Source: Boesenbergia rotunda (Eukaryota > Streptophyta > Magnoliopsida > Zingiberales > Zingiberaceae). From it: 64,000 bases of DNA. The stretch lies in contig JAGFNQ010009998.1 of NCBI GenBank assembly GCA_024364735.1, forward strand, positions 1-64,000, given 5' to 3'. Numbering within the stretch: the first letter of the stretch is position 1; every line of letters starts with the position of its first letter. The position numbers and the translations under genes are program-made. Shown piece by piece: positions 39,201-52,850 of this stretch. Below the pieces are notes generated by a model. The model made no database searches. It had not been told where the DNA came from and saw nothing but the letters and a program-made list of their open reading frames with translations.

Positions 39201-42200
39201 ATCTCTCTCTGATCGTTCACCAGAACGATCAGAGGCCAAGCAGAACCTTTCTGTTCTCTCCCTGATCGGTCACCAGACCGATCAGACTTCTCTGGATCGG
39301 TCACCAGACCGATCCACAACAGGGAGTTCGTGCCAAACCCTTGATCGGTCTCCAGACCGATCCAGCCTCAACCAATTCAACCCTAAGTCCAGAGAACAGG
39401 CTCCCTAGCCTTCTCTGACTCATGCTCAGTCCCCCGGACCAAGACTCCGTGCCCAGCTTCACTCACCGGGACTTCACCTAGTCCCACTAGGTGTGCCTAG
39501 TCCCACTAGGTCTTTTCTCATGCCAGCGTGCGATCTCCCCGATCTACCTGGACTTCACCTAGTCCCACTAGGTGTGCCTAGTCCCACTAGGTCTTTTCCC
39601 ATGCCAGCATGTGATCTCCCCGATCCACCTGGACTTCACCTAGTCCCACTAGGTGTGCCTAGTCCCACTAGGTTTTTTCCATGTCAGCATGCGATCTCCC
39701 CGATCCACCTAGACTTCACCTAGTCCCACTAGGTGTGCCTAGTCCCGCTAGGTCTCCCACTTGACACATACAACATTCAAATATCATTATCAAACATTGA
39801 AACATCCAACATTAAGCTTGCCAAGCTTATCAGACATAAGCTCACCCAAGCCTAGTCAAGCTAGGTCAACCCTGACCTACAAAGATTGCACCAACAAATT
39901 CTTACTGATAGTTCTGATTGTTGGGGGAGAGGAGAATTTTTATTTTTTTAAAATCAGTTTTATTGATGGCAATTCAGGATACTCTTATCCAATCATAAAG
40001 GATACGTAAACAACTTAAATAAGTGTAAATCTTTTTTTTAATGAATTTATAATTTTATTTTTTTTTATGTAAGAATGTTAGATAGAAAATATGTTGTATT
40101 GATTTTTTAGCTCATAGCTACATTGCACTACTGATACAATATTTATAGGAAAATAATGATAAGTAAAGATCCTTAATTTGTGGGATCATGATAAATAAGA
40201 TTCTTAATTTATGAAATTAGATATGATCCCTAAGGATTTGAGGATGACTATAATCCAGATCCGGAATCTCTAAAATCTTGGGAAGTATATCCCTTAACAT
40301 CCTCTCGCAAGTGAAACTGAAAGGCACACCCCGTAAACTTGTCTCGAAGAAGGGCAAAACGATGTGAGGATAAGCCTTGTGTGAAAATGTCTATAACTTG
40401 ATCCTTGGTAGAGATGAACTGAATGAGAAGTGTCTTTTGAGCAACACGCTCGTGAACAAAATAAAAGTCAACCTCAATGTGTTTGGATTGATTGTGAAAA
40501 ACGTGGCTCCAATGGTGTCACACTAGAGAATCGGTGGTTGCAACATGGGAACATGGAGCTCACTAAGAAGTAATTGGAGCCATCATAATTCAACAGTGGC
40601 ATGCGCTAAGATATGATATTCTAATTCAGTACTGAGCGAGCAATCACGCATCTTATAATTCTAGGAGATAAGGGTGTTGCTAAGAAAAATACAGTAGCAT
40701 GTGGTAGATCAATGGTCATTAGAGCAACCTGCCCAGTTAGCATCAGAATAAGCCGTCAAACCCAGAGAAGAGGAAGGTCGAATAAGAATACCATGGTATG
40801 GGGTATGCTGAAGATACCAAAAAATATACTTGACAACCACCCAGTGAGACCAGTGCGCGTAGCCAGAAATTTTAATAAGAGGGGGTGAATTCAATAAATT
40901 AACAAAAATAATATAACACAAAAAATGTATAATAAAAGTCATATATTAGCTTCATATATTTTTACAATATCATTCTTCGAGATTTCATACTTTGAAAATC
41001 CTGAATAATAGCTTCATTATCAACGGTATCAAACACAACTCGCTCAATATATGGTATCAAACAATCATTTACCATATCATCTCCTAACCGATTTCGAAGT
41101 GATGTTTTGATTATTTTCATTTCTGAAAATACTCTTTCCACAGTTGCAGTTGCAACAGGTAATAACAATGCTAATTTCAAAAGTAAATATACCAAAGGAT
41201 ACAGACGATGTTTCTTCAATTGAACCATCCTTTTAGCAAGCTGGCTAATCCCCACAATCTCAGAAAATTGATTGCTACTCCGCATATCAAAAATAAAGTT
41301 ATCAAGTTGATGCTCAAGATACATTAACTCTATCGGGGAAAAATCTGATGGATAAAACTCAGCAAACTGAAGCAATTTTTTTTTATCATAAGCAGAGAAT
41401 GAATTTGATGGATCAAGACAGGTCATACATAACAATAATTTTGTGTTCAACTCGTTAAACCGAGTGTTCAACTCTTGAAGTTGCAAATCTATCACTTCAT
41501 AAAACATTTCAACGCGGTAATAGTGAAGATTTGTCCTTCCTTCAATATTTGGTCGTGATCTCCCATGGGAAACGAATAAGTCTTCCATATGCGGGGTGAC
41601 TATCTCATATTTAACACAAAATAAAAAAACTTCATTTGGTAACAAATCCCAACCATCATCTCTCATGATTTGCAGTTGATGTTTGCTTGATCTTACAAGA
41701 ATCATGGTATTTACAATGTCTTGATCTTTCCTTTGTAAAGCTTGTGATAAATCATTTGTGATTCCCAAGATATTCTTCATTAAGTGCATCTGAAATATAA
41801 ACTCATATTTTCCAATCAATTCAAATAGATTATTTGTTTGTGCCCTATGCTTGTGATCTTTTCCCTCCTCTTCAACAAATAAAAGGACATCAATAATTGA
41901 AGGATACAAGCATATCAAACTCAACAATGTATTATAATGTGAACCCCAACGTGTACTTCCAGCTCTTTTTAATGTCTTCTCTTGATTCATACCTTGTCTA
42001 GTGAAGATATCACCATTATCAATTCCTTTAATAACTTTTTCAAATTGTTTCTCACGAAGTATGTCTTTTCGCTTGCATGACGCTCCAACAATATTGTTTA
42101 ATTGTGCAACCATGTCAAAAAAAAGTAGAAATTTTCATGTGATTTTCCGTAACAGCTACAAGTGTAAGTTGCAGTTGATGAGCAAAAAATGAACATAATA

Positions 42201-45200
42201 AGCAGACTTATTCTCCATCATAATTAAGCTTTTTAAGCCATTGAATTCTCCTCTCATATTGCTAGCTCCATCATATCCTTGCCCTCGCAAATTAGATATA
42301 GATAATCCATGTCGGCACAATAAAGAATCAATAGCAGTCTTAAGTGATAAGGCAGTAGTGTCGCTTACATGTACAATGCCTAGAAAGCGCTGAACAATAT
42401 TTCCCCTTTCATCTACAAATCGTAAAGCAACTGTCATTTGTTCTTTAACAGATATATCACGAGCTTCATCAACCAATATAGTAAATAATTCATCACCAAG
42501 ATCTCCAAGAATAGAATTAGTAGTTAAATAGGCAATAGATCTGATAATATCTTGTTGAATATCAGGCGATGTCAATTTGAGGTTTGAGGGAGCATTGCCC
42601 AATATAACTCTATTGATATCCTCATTATGATCAATAAGAAATCTTAATAGTTCAAGAAAATTACCTTGATTGAGTGAGTTTGTTGATTCATCATGACCAC
42701 GAAATGCTAATCCTTGACGCACAAGGAATCTTATGCAATCAATTGATGTTGTCAAACGAACACGATAATCGGCAGCTACTTGATTAGATTGATTGACCAA
42801 ACAAGTTTCAATATGTTGTTTTTGATTCATCAAGTCATAAGCTGTCATCATACACCTATTGTGAATACTGCTCTGATTTCCAACATGTTCATAAAATTTT
42901 TCTTTATTTCTCCAATTTTTAAATCCCTCAGTAATAAAAGAATCTCCACCACTTTGATCACCATGATCCGCTTTGAATAAATAACAATAAAGACAAAAGG
43001 CCGCGTCTTTTACGATGCTATATTCTAGCCAATTAGGATGAAGACTAAACCATATAGCTCTAAATCTTCGTTTCTCCTTTGAACAAGAACGCCAAGGAAA
43101 TTCATAATTCTTAGACTGAAACGAACATTTTTGCAAATAGTAACGTCGAACAATCTCCCTTTCATTAACATTATACTCAAGGATATGCTTTCTTAGACTA
43201 GGATCACTAGGATACTCATTTGAGTCCACATTAGGAGGAGGTGGTGGAAGAGGCGGAGGAGGAGGTGGTGGAAGAGGAGATGATTTGTTTGAAGTAGGTT
43301 CATCACGTATTTTCTTAAAATACCTCAACATTATAATTTCACTTAATTAATCATTAACATAATATTTTAGAAACATAATCACCTAATTTAATGATTACCA
43401 TTTTCTAACAATTCATATTAAAAACAAAAAACAAACGAAATTGATAAAACTAACTTGAGAGCGAATGATCTTTTATTTTTCACATATATTGATAAAGATA
43501 TTAAGTCAAATCAAATATCAAATTTGATCGTCAATAAAATTAATCACATTAATATAACAAATCACACATCAAATGAACGGAAGATTTTAATATATCTGTA
43601 AACATTTGACAAACTTGACTAGCAAACAAAATCATAAATATATGTAAAATTATCACTATAAATTTTTTAAATACTTAAATTAGTAATGGAAAGAAATCAA
43701 GCAAGAAAATTTTACCTCAATAAAAAACGTGTTGTGGAGCGCCGGCGAAGCAATGACGATAGCGTTAGTAGCAAACGACAACGACGCTAGCAACGGCGTG
43801 CGGTGTGCCACGACAACAACATGGATGACAACGAAAACAATGTGCATGGAAGATTTTGAGGGTAAAATTAGGATTAAAAAAAATAAAATAGAAATTAGGG
43901 GAGGAAGAAGAATCTAAGATAAAGAAAAAAAGAAAGGGAATTAGAGGAGGAAAAAGAAAAAGGGAGAGGGAAAAAACAAGGTTCGATGGGGAAGGGGAGA
44001 AAAAATTTCAGGGGGAAAAAAATCGTGGATGGACCGTGGACGGTGTGAGAGAACACAAAAAAAAAAGCGTGAGAGTGGACGACGTGAGAAAACACGAATA
44101 GATGGAATAAGGGTTTTTTAATTTTCCAATCGTCGATGGACCTTTTCCAATGTTTTCATTGGGTCGTCGATGGACCTTTTCCAATGTTTTCATTGGGTTT
44201 TTCCAAAAAAGTCCAGAAATTTTTAAATTTTCTAAGTGTTTTTAATTTTTTTTCATAATATTATTTTTTCCCTAAATTCAGGGGGGGCGGTCGCACCCCC
44301 CCCCCCCCCCCGGCCCTAATGTGGCTACGCCATTGCATCTACACAAACCAAAATATCTCGTTAACTCTGAAGAGTAATAGACAAAGAGTGAGGAGTCTGA
44401 TTTGGTCTAGAGGAATCCAAGGTTAAGCAATGAAGTACGTAGCGTCTCATGGCTTTCTCTCGGAGCTTGCTTCAGACCATATATAACTTTGTGAAGGCGG
44501 CAAATATGGTCCAGATAGGCAGGGTAAATAAAACCAAGAGGCTGAGACATATATACTTCTTCATGCAATGTTACATGTAAGAGGGCATTACTCATATCAA
44601 GCTTATGAATGAGTCATTCCCGAGAGACAACAAGAGCTAATACAATATGAACTATAGTGGGCTTTACTATAGGGATAAAAGTCTCAACATAGTTAATGCT
44701 CAGTTATTGGTGAAAGACCTTGGCAATTAGGCGGACTTTATGATGATCAATAGAGTCATCCATCTTTTGTTTCAATTTAAATTTCCATTTGTAGCTAACA
44801 AGATTTTGTTGAGCGGTACGGAAAACCAAAGACCATATATACCTTTGTGAAGGCGGCAACATGGTCCGGATAGTCAGGGTAAATAAAATCAGAAGGGTGA
44901 GATATATATACTTCATCATGTAATGTCTCATGTAAGTGGGCATTACTCATATCAAGCTTATGAATGGGTCATTCCCAAAAGACAACAAGAGCTTATTGAT
45001 GGTGAAAGTCTCAACATAGTCCATGCTCGATTGATGGTGAAAGACCTTGGCAACTAGGCACTTTATGGTGATCAATAGAGACATCCGTCTTTCGTTTCAA
45101 TTTAAAGACCATGTACGATAGTTGATGAGGGTGTTGTACTCCGATATCATGGCATCTCGCAAAGCAGGATCCTTATTGGCGCCACTCGTCTCAAAAAGGT

Positions 45201-48200
45201 CAGTATTGACAAAATGGGCATGAGGACAAAGAGACCTAGTCTTGGCATGAGTGGTCATGGGTTGTAGAGAACAATTAGGGGCCCTGAGAAGACTCGTGTC
45301 AGACGATGCCGGTGGAGAATCCGAGGAGGATGGTAGAGAACAAATAGGAGCTCTGAGAAGGCCTATGTCAGATGGTGTCGGTGGAGAATCCGAGGAGTAT
45401 GGTACATCCGCTGGAGGGGTAGAATCCCAAGTGGCAATGAAGGGGTTACAAGCAGTGATGATGAGCAACCATTGACAAGTGACCCTAGGCCTATAGAGGT
45501 ATCCAATACGACAAGAGTAGGGGATGTAGTTGATGATGGGCGATGGAGTGATCCGAAATCCATATGATGAACAAAAGGAAAAGAGGTCTCATGAAAAACC
45601 ACATGCCAAGAAATAAATAGCCTCCCTGTAGGAATATCAAGACAACGATAATCCTTGTGAGATAAATATATTCTAGAAAAATACACTTGATGGATCAAAA
45701 AGCTAGCTTGTGATAATTGTATAGGCGAGTAAGAGGAATGCAGCTACACCTAAATATGTTAAGGAACTCATAATTAGGGTTTACTAGTGGTGCTCTGGCC
45801 GAATGCTCCTTTACTACTGCATTGGGGTGCCTCCAATGACTCAGGATGCCTCAAGTGAAGCTCATCCAATCCGATGTAATCGCTCGTTATCATCTTGATA
45901 ACTTTTCTGGTCCAGGACATCTCTAGACTACCCAGGGCGCCTTGATGCAAGTTCGAAACAATAATCTTCCGGAGGTCATAACTTTTGACTCAGGACTCAG
46001 AATCAGGTTCTGTTAGTAGCCACGAGTACAAAATTCGAAGATCTACCTATGTCCCTACAACACAAAGTTAGAAAGATATATACATAAACAGTTTATTAGA
46101 TTCTGCCTAACCAAGACAAGGATTTATAGGATTGTAAAATACTAGGGGGGAGGTGAATCTCGATCATTCGTAAATTTTTTTTCGATAGCATAAAACAAAA
46201 CAAAGTAGAGTCAAGTAGCTGAAAATGAAGTACACTTTTCTTTTACTTGGTTCGAAACTTTTGGTGACTCTACTCCAAGTCCCGCAGTTCTCGACTGCTC
46301 TCGATAAGCAATCCACTATAATTTTTTCTCCGAAAACCTTTCGGAGAAAGTAATGTCATATAAGATGTAAGGGAGATTAGTAACAATTTACTATCTCCCT
46401 TTGAATATGAAAATACAAGTATGAAATACAAAAGCAATACTGACACGAATAGTAGAAGTTGAGTGCGCAGTGTCGAAGAGCTTTCCAGCGTCGTAGCAGT
46501 AGAGCGTAAGTGATTTGTCGACGCAGGAAGAGAGTAGAGCAAATGGGAAAAGATTAATCTGAGTACTGGTCTCGAGCTCCTTATATAAGGCACGTTCGGT
46601 CGACTAAAAAATCGTTCAGTCGACAGAACCTATCGGTCAACAGAACATCCAGTTAGGTCGACCGAACTCCACGTCATTCCTTCTTTACTTGGCTCGGCTA
46701 GCAGTGTAATAAATGTGTTCAGTCGACTGATCCTCCTGATTAGTCGACGGAATAAGCTTCCATTTGCATAGCCGCACCATACTAAATATGGATTTGTCAA
46801 TCGATCCTGATGATTGATCGATCGATCCTACTTAAATCTTCCCGGTCTTGCCCAGTTTAGTTGGTTCACTGGACCGAACCACACGTTCAGTTGACCGAAC
46901 ACTTGGTTAACTTGCTTTGACTAATCTGCATCAAAATGTTAGTATAACATACATAACATTTAAAGGATTAACCCTTCAAAACAGAGTTAGCACAAGTATA
47001 CGTATAATATGCATGAGTAATCGACAGTATAACCTGTCCTGATCTCGACTTAGAAACCTCCATAAGTTTCTCTAGTTGGGTCAGCATTTAAGGTTGTCTC
47101 ATTGAAACACGACCTCACAACACTCTCCTCCAAGAGCTTACCTTTACTCACCTGCCAAATATCTAGTCCTCCAGACCTATTTGGACTTACTCTGCTCAGT
47201 ATTTAATCATCTGATCCATTAAGACTTTCCTGCAATACTAAATTAGTACAACAGTAATATAGTAAAGCAAAACAGTATTGATAAACCTATACTTAGATTT
47301 ATCAAGATGCACTGGTCCGGTCGACCAGAAACCTTCCAATCAAGCTTGCTTGAAGTTCACTCCTCCAAGACTTCTAAGGTTACCTACCTTAGGGTTTTGA
47401 TTGCTTAACTTCAGTCACTAGGACTTTTCACTGTATGTTTCACTCACCAGGACTTCACCAACCTAGTTTCACTCATTATGACCCGACTTCACTCACCAGG
47501 ACGTCACCAACCTAGCTTCACTTACTAGGGTCCGACTTCACTCATCAGGACTTCCCTTCCCTAACCTCAAGTTAAGGGACCTTCATGGGACCTCTGGGTT
47601 CGACTTCCCTTCCCTTCCCTTCATTCATCACTATGTTCCCATAGATTGTGACCTTCATGGTTCAGTCATCAATCTCCCCAAGGTAGACCTTCCCGAACCC
47701 ACCAACACCTAGAATTAGAGATTCATCAATGGCAACATGGATCTCTTCAAAGTAGAAGTAGCGGCAAAGATTAGCTGGAAGCGATGATGCATTGATTCCA
47801 TCTATTTCTTGGTTAAAGTAGCCAAAGGTAAGTTGTCGATGAGGGAGAGACGCAACACACCATAAGTCTCCTCACCGGTGGTTGTTTCCTTCACCTTCTT
47901 CTCCTTCTTCTTCTTCTTCTTTTGCTACGTGTCTCTATTTCAAAAACATTTCTTGATTTGTCTCGAATCCCTCTTTTCTACTGTCAAGTAATTCATCCTC
48001 CTTATCGAAATATGGCTTCTCTAGATCTTCTTCTTGGCTCCCAAGTCCATGATCATATCCTCAACATCATAGTAATCATCCCCGAACATTCTATTTATCT
48101 TATTATCATGCTCCTCTAGGTCAAATTCTTCCTCCAAACCATCTTCGAATCCATCCAAGTTATCTCGGGCATCGAAGATATCATCCTCTATGGAGAAATC

Positions 48201-51200
48201 TAATCGTCCCTAGAACAAAGTTTAACAGTAAATCTTTTTTTTCATCTTCTCCCAATCTGTGATCTTGGCATTTACTCTGTTTGTCATGTGATCATTGCAA
48301 ATGATCCCACCATGTTAATGTTTAACTTTTGAGTTTGATAGCAACCAATTTAACTTTCACATAATCAGACACTTCTTTATAATAATTTTTTTTCTATTTT
48401 ATTAATTCAATCAATAAAATCCTCTACTTGTAATGTACCAAAAACCACAGGCAGATTGTAGCGGCCCCGCCTCTCTGGTCCCCACAGGCAACCCTCTAGA
48501 CCGGCGACCCTACGGTCTTTCCACTCCCGGCAGTGAATTTTTACCTTCCCCAGATTCGAACCTTAGACCTCCAGGACAAGTACAAAGGTTTCTTGAATTT
48601 GGTAGCCAAGTGAGCGCGGCTCATTTGGCTACCAAATTCAAGGAATCTTTGTACTTGTCCTGGAGGTCTAAGGTTCGAATCTGGGGAAGGCAAAAATCTA
48701 CTGCCGGGAGTGGGAAGACCGTAGGGTCGCCGTCCTAGAGGGTTGCCTCCCCGCAGACAACCCTCTAGGCCCGAGACCCTACGGGTCTTCCCACTCCTGG
48801 CAGTGGATTTTTGCCTTCCCCAGATTTGAACCCTTTACCTCCAGGACAAGTACAAAGGTTCCTTGAATCTGGTAGCCAAGTGAGCCGACTCACTTGGCTA
48901 CCAGATTCAAGGAACCAATGTACTTGTCCTGGAGGTCTTGGGTTCGAATCTGGGGAAGGCAAAAACTCACTGCCGAGAGTGGGAAGACTGTAGGGCACGG
49001 CCTAGAGAGCCGCCTGATGGGGCTAGAGGGGTCGTGTCGTTATAATAAAAAGACGCCTTTTTATTGTAACGACCCGGCCCCTTGGGCGGTCCAACTGGCG
49101 GTCCCTTTTGGCGGCCCAACTGGTGACCCCTTATGTCGTCGACCAACAACTGATGTCGACGACCATTGACCTCTCACTTGGCTACCAGGATTCATAAACT
49201 CTAGTACTTAGCCTGGAGGTCTAGAGTTCGAATCTTGGGAAGGCAAAAATCCACTGGCCAGGGGTGGGAAGACCTAGTGAGTAACGACACGGTCAATGGT
49301 CGTCGACATCAGTTGTTGGTCGACGACATAAGGGGTCACCAGTTGGGCCGCCAAAAGGGACCGCCAGTTGGGCCTCCAAATGGGCCGCCCAAGGGGCCGG
49401 GTAGTTACACAAATAAACCTAAAAATCGAAGTCTACATGATGCTCCTCTTGACCACGTCACTCCCAGAACTAAGCATGATTGTGATATAGGTTTTTGAAA
49501 GCAGAACCAGAATCACGATCTTTAAAATCCCGCGTCTCCAGAAACTGGATTAATTTTGTGACTTGCCTCTATAAATCCTTAATTCTCATGCTACGATCAC
49601 GATGTAAGACTTCCTCATTCGGAACCTGTACCATTATGACCATGACCGTGATGACCTGCCATTGAAACTGATGAAGTTTCTCCGAAGTAGATGTTTAGGC
49701 TCTAATATCAACTGACGCCGAATAGTGATTATTATGTGGCTAAGTTAAAGATGAATTATGGAGAAAACAAGGCACAAGAATCGACAAACAAAGAGAAACC
49801 GTTATCTCTTGGTTTTTCCAAAAAAAAAAAAAGAATTTTATTCAATAATAAAAGATGACCCCTAAAATAACTAAATAGACGTTTAAGTAGACTCTTGAAT
49901 CCTAAAATAACTACAAAAACGAAATATCCTAAATATCAAAAAATCCCAAAATTACCAAAAAAAAAAAGAGACATTCAGAGCATTGGAAAAAATTCTAAAT
50001 AATATTTTTTGGACTTGAAATTTGGCCGATTATGGATTTAATCTTGTAATAAATATAGATCTCTAAACGAGCTTTGATTTGCATCATAGATCATCTCATT
50101 TTGATATCTGGATCAGTTAAAACTCGATCAACTCCTACATCATCTTGCTGGAGGAAAAATTCACTTGGGCAGACAAAACAAAGATATGAATCGATTATTT
50201 GATGAAGTCATCTCAAACAATAACAGTCTGTTTAATAATAATAGATCAGAAACCTTAAAGCTCTTGTAATGAACTTGCCCAGTTGCATGCCTAACTCCTT
50301 CACACGAGTTTCTATACTGTTAAAAAAAACGTAAACAAAAGCTTTTTCCTTAAATAACCGTTATACAAGTGATCCGAGCCTTTTCCTCATCACATCTTAA
50401 TTTCCCCAAACTTATCATCATTGATGCGTAGAGCACAAAATTATATTTTCTGGAAATAAATAAGGTCTCTTCTGTTGGATGTGATTTTTTGTTTCCTTTC
50501 AAATCATAATTTGATGATTGGAGTTGAACCATGCAAGCAAACAGTCGTATGTTATTGATAAAAATACTACCTGTTATTACTTTTCGTCTATATATGATCA
50601 TGTCTCTGTTTGAGCTCGATGGTGTTAGTTTACATGAAATTTCTGTATTGTTCTTCTATGTGAAATATTCAGCATTGAAGTCTGAATCATTCATACTAAT
50701 GTTCTCATGAGAACCATACAGGGAAATTGGCACCGCGAATATGGCAAACTTAAGGCCAAGATGGAGGTTTTAAATAAAAGTCAAAGGTAGATCCATTATA
50801 GTTACATCTAAATTTTTCATCAGAAGATATGATCAGAGCTAAGTCTTTTCTTTCCATAATTTGGCAAACCTAGTGATACCCTGCTACAATAACTGTTTCA
50901 GGCATCTAATGGGGGAGCAACTCGATTCCTTGAGCCATAAAGAACTCCAACAGCTAGAAAATCAGCTAGACAATTCCTTGAAACATATCCGGTCAAGAAA
51001 GGTTAACCACACAACCTTTTTCCGTGCTAAAACAAAGGTTGGTTAAGCAAGACATTCTGAAGTTGTATTGATCACGATTTTCTTTTATGGTGCAGAACCA
51101 AGTGTTGTTTGACTCTATCACTGAGCTTCAGAGGAAGGTAAAACAATCTTTTATCAAAATTATATTATATATATATATATAATAAAGGTAAATTTGATTA

Positions 51201-52781
51201 TTATACTTTATATTTGTGTCAAATAACTAAGTATAATAATATCCTTGGTAGTAGGTTCTTATCTACATCATATTGATTGGTTGAATTGATAGTGAGATGA
51301 TGTAGAGAACACTACACTAAACCATTCCTAGCCAAGCATTAATATCCAAGGATAATATTAATGTATGGAGACTAGCATGTAGGTCAATTGATAACTTGAG
51401 CTCACAAGTCATAGATATGTGATATCAAGTTGACACATGAGTATACATTAGAGAATATGTACTGAATTGAGCCTATGAGAAAGTTTTATAGATTGTCATA
51501 TGAGTGTCATAAACTTTCTCATGTGACTATTGGTATAAATAGTCCTTAGATCGGAAGTTACTACAATTTCCTACATAAGGAGTTATGTACTTTGATATCG
51601 TCAAACATCACCCATAACAGGGTGACTATAAAGGCGATTACTGAGTATGTAATGAATTATGTGGAGGGATGTGAGTGATGTAGATGAGATTTTTTGTCCC
51701 ATATTACGGGAGTGATATCTGTGGGCCCCTTGATCGAGTAGGACTACTAAAATGCATGGTCATGCTTAAATGAGTCAATGTGGGATATTGAGCTCAATTG
51801 TTTGAGTGAGTCTACTCGGGGATCAAGAAACATAAAGATTAATTGAGGATGACACAACCTATGCCTCATTGGTCAATCTAGATACAGGGATAGAAGGATA
51901 AGGTCATACATTGTTATAGTCATGGAAGTTAAGTCGGATCTCGACTTTCTCGTCACTTGGGTAGCAATGATGCATTGCTAGATGTCGCTCATTGCTTATA
52001 TGTCTAAAGCGATTTAGACACATTGCCAACATTACGAGAACCTATTGAGTCACACACTAAGGACACGATGCTTCAGAGATTAATTGATCTTAGTTTGACT
52101 AAGATTTGATTCGAATTGGATTAATTGAGTTAGACTCAAGTAAATCCAATTGGATTATGAGATTGTGATCTAATTTGAGTTAGACTCATTTAGATTAGAC
52201 TCAACAACATTTGAATGAGATATTAATTCATTAAAATATTTAATAAATTAATAATAGAGGAAGATGAAAGTTTCTCTTCATTGGATGAAAGAAGTTGAAG
52301 AGCCACATGAGAAACATGTGCTCTAATTGGGTTTTTATTGGCTTTAATAAAGGGAAGCTAAAATGACAAAAACTCTTCATATTCATGGATGAGTATAAAA
52401 GAGTTTTTCTTGTCATTTGGATGAACTACTTGTCATTTTTCTTCCTTTCCTTCCCTTGGCCGAAATCTCTTCTTCTCTCTCTCGTTCTTGCTTTGTGAAT
52501 CTCCTCTTGTGGCTAGCACTACAAAGGCGATTCTTCTCCGAAGCTTGAGAGATCGTGTTCGTGTGGATACGCATAGAGTCACGGACACTTGAACATGCAA
52601 GAGATCCGGCATATCTCGAACAAGCGGGATAAGCGAAGGGCACGCGCCAAAAGTATATGTATAAGATAGAAATTTATAGATCTAACTTTGTATGAGTTTT
52701 ATTTCGCATGAATCGCTCTTGGGATTTATTATTTTCGCTGTGATTTTTAAATATTTTTACCTATAAATCTCTCTCTCTCTC

Positions 52782-52850
<69 letters not shown>

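Larger units (their letters stand above)
33096..39896 (-). mobile_element. Complete gag-only LTR retrotransposon (TR-GAG type, SIRE-like LTRs)
   Basis: This 6801-bp element has LTRs at 33,096-34,778 and 38,206-39,896 (TGTTGG...CCAACA). The exact duplication aattc flanks it (33,091-33,095 and 39,897-39,901). On the minus strand the order is 5' LTR, primer site (reversed gctctgatacca at 38,192-38,203), gag (38,131-36,572), about 1.8 kb of AT-rich non-coding sequence, polypurine tract aaaaagggggagat (34,792-34,779), 3' LTR. No protease, integrase or reverse transcriptase is present, so it must depend on another element. The LTRs are highly similar, with a few indels such as one near 39,020. Confidence 0.93.
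31745..50142 (-). mobile_element. Old gypsy-like LTR element hosting the insertions of FUL intron 2
   Basis: Two related LTR-like sequences face the same way: 31,745-32,189 and 49,713-50,142. They share gagttttattcaataataaaaga and the following cctaaaa...cctaaatatcaaaa block. The right LTR is preceded by gctctaatatca (49,699-49,710), two mismatches from the reversed tRNA-Met primer site. The 5-mer tcttg flanks the pair (31,740-31,744 and 50,143-50,147). The left LTR begins CA instead of TG, possibly by transitions. If correct, everything between was inserted into, or belongs to, this element. Confidence 0.5.

Noticed and set aside
40851..44335. A claimed 8-bp target duplication for the hAT element
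   Set aside because: The flanks agtgagac and catctaca do not match, so no duplication is claimed; it may have eroded or the exact ends may differ.
45097..45475. A possible serine/proline-rich host gene
   Set aside because: It lies between the integrase end motif and the reverse-transcriptase start of the copia pol and is its linker region.
48433..49498. Several 60-101-codon frames on both strands
   Set aside because: They are translations of the foldback arms, which is why similar peptides appear on both strands.
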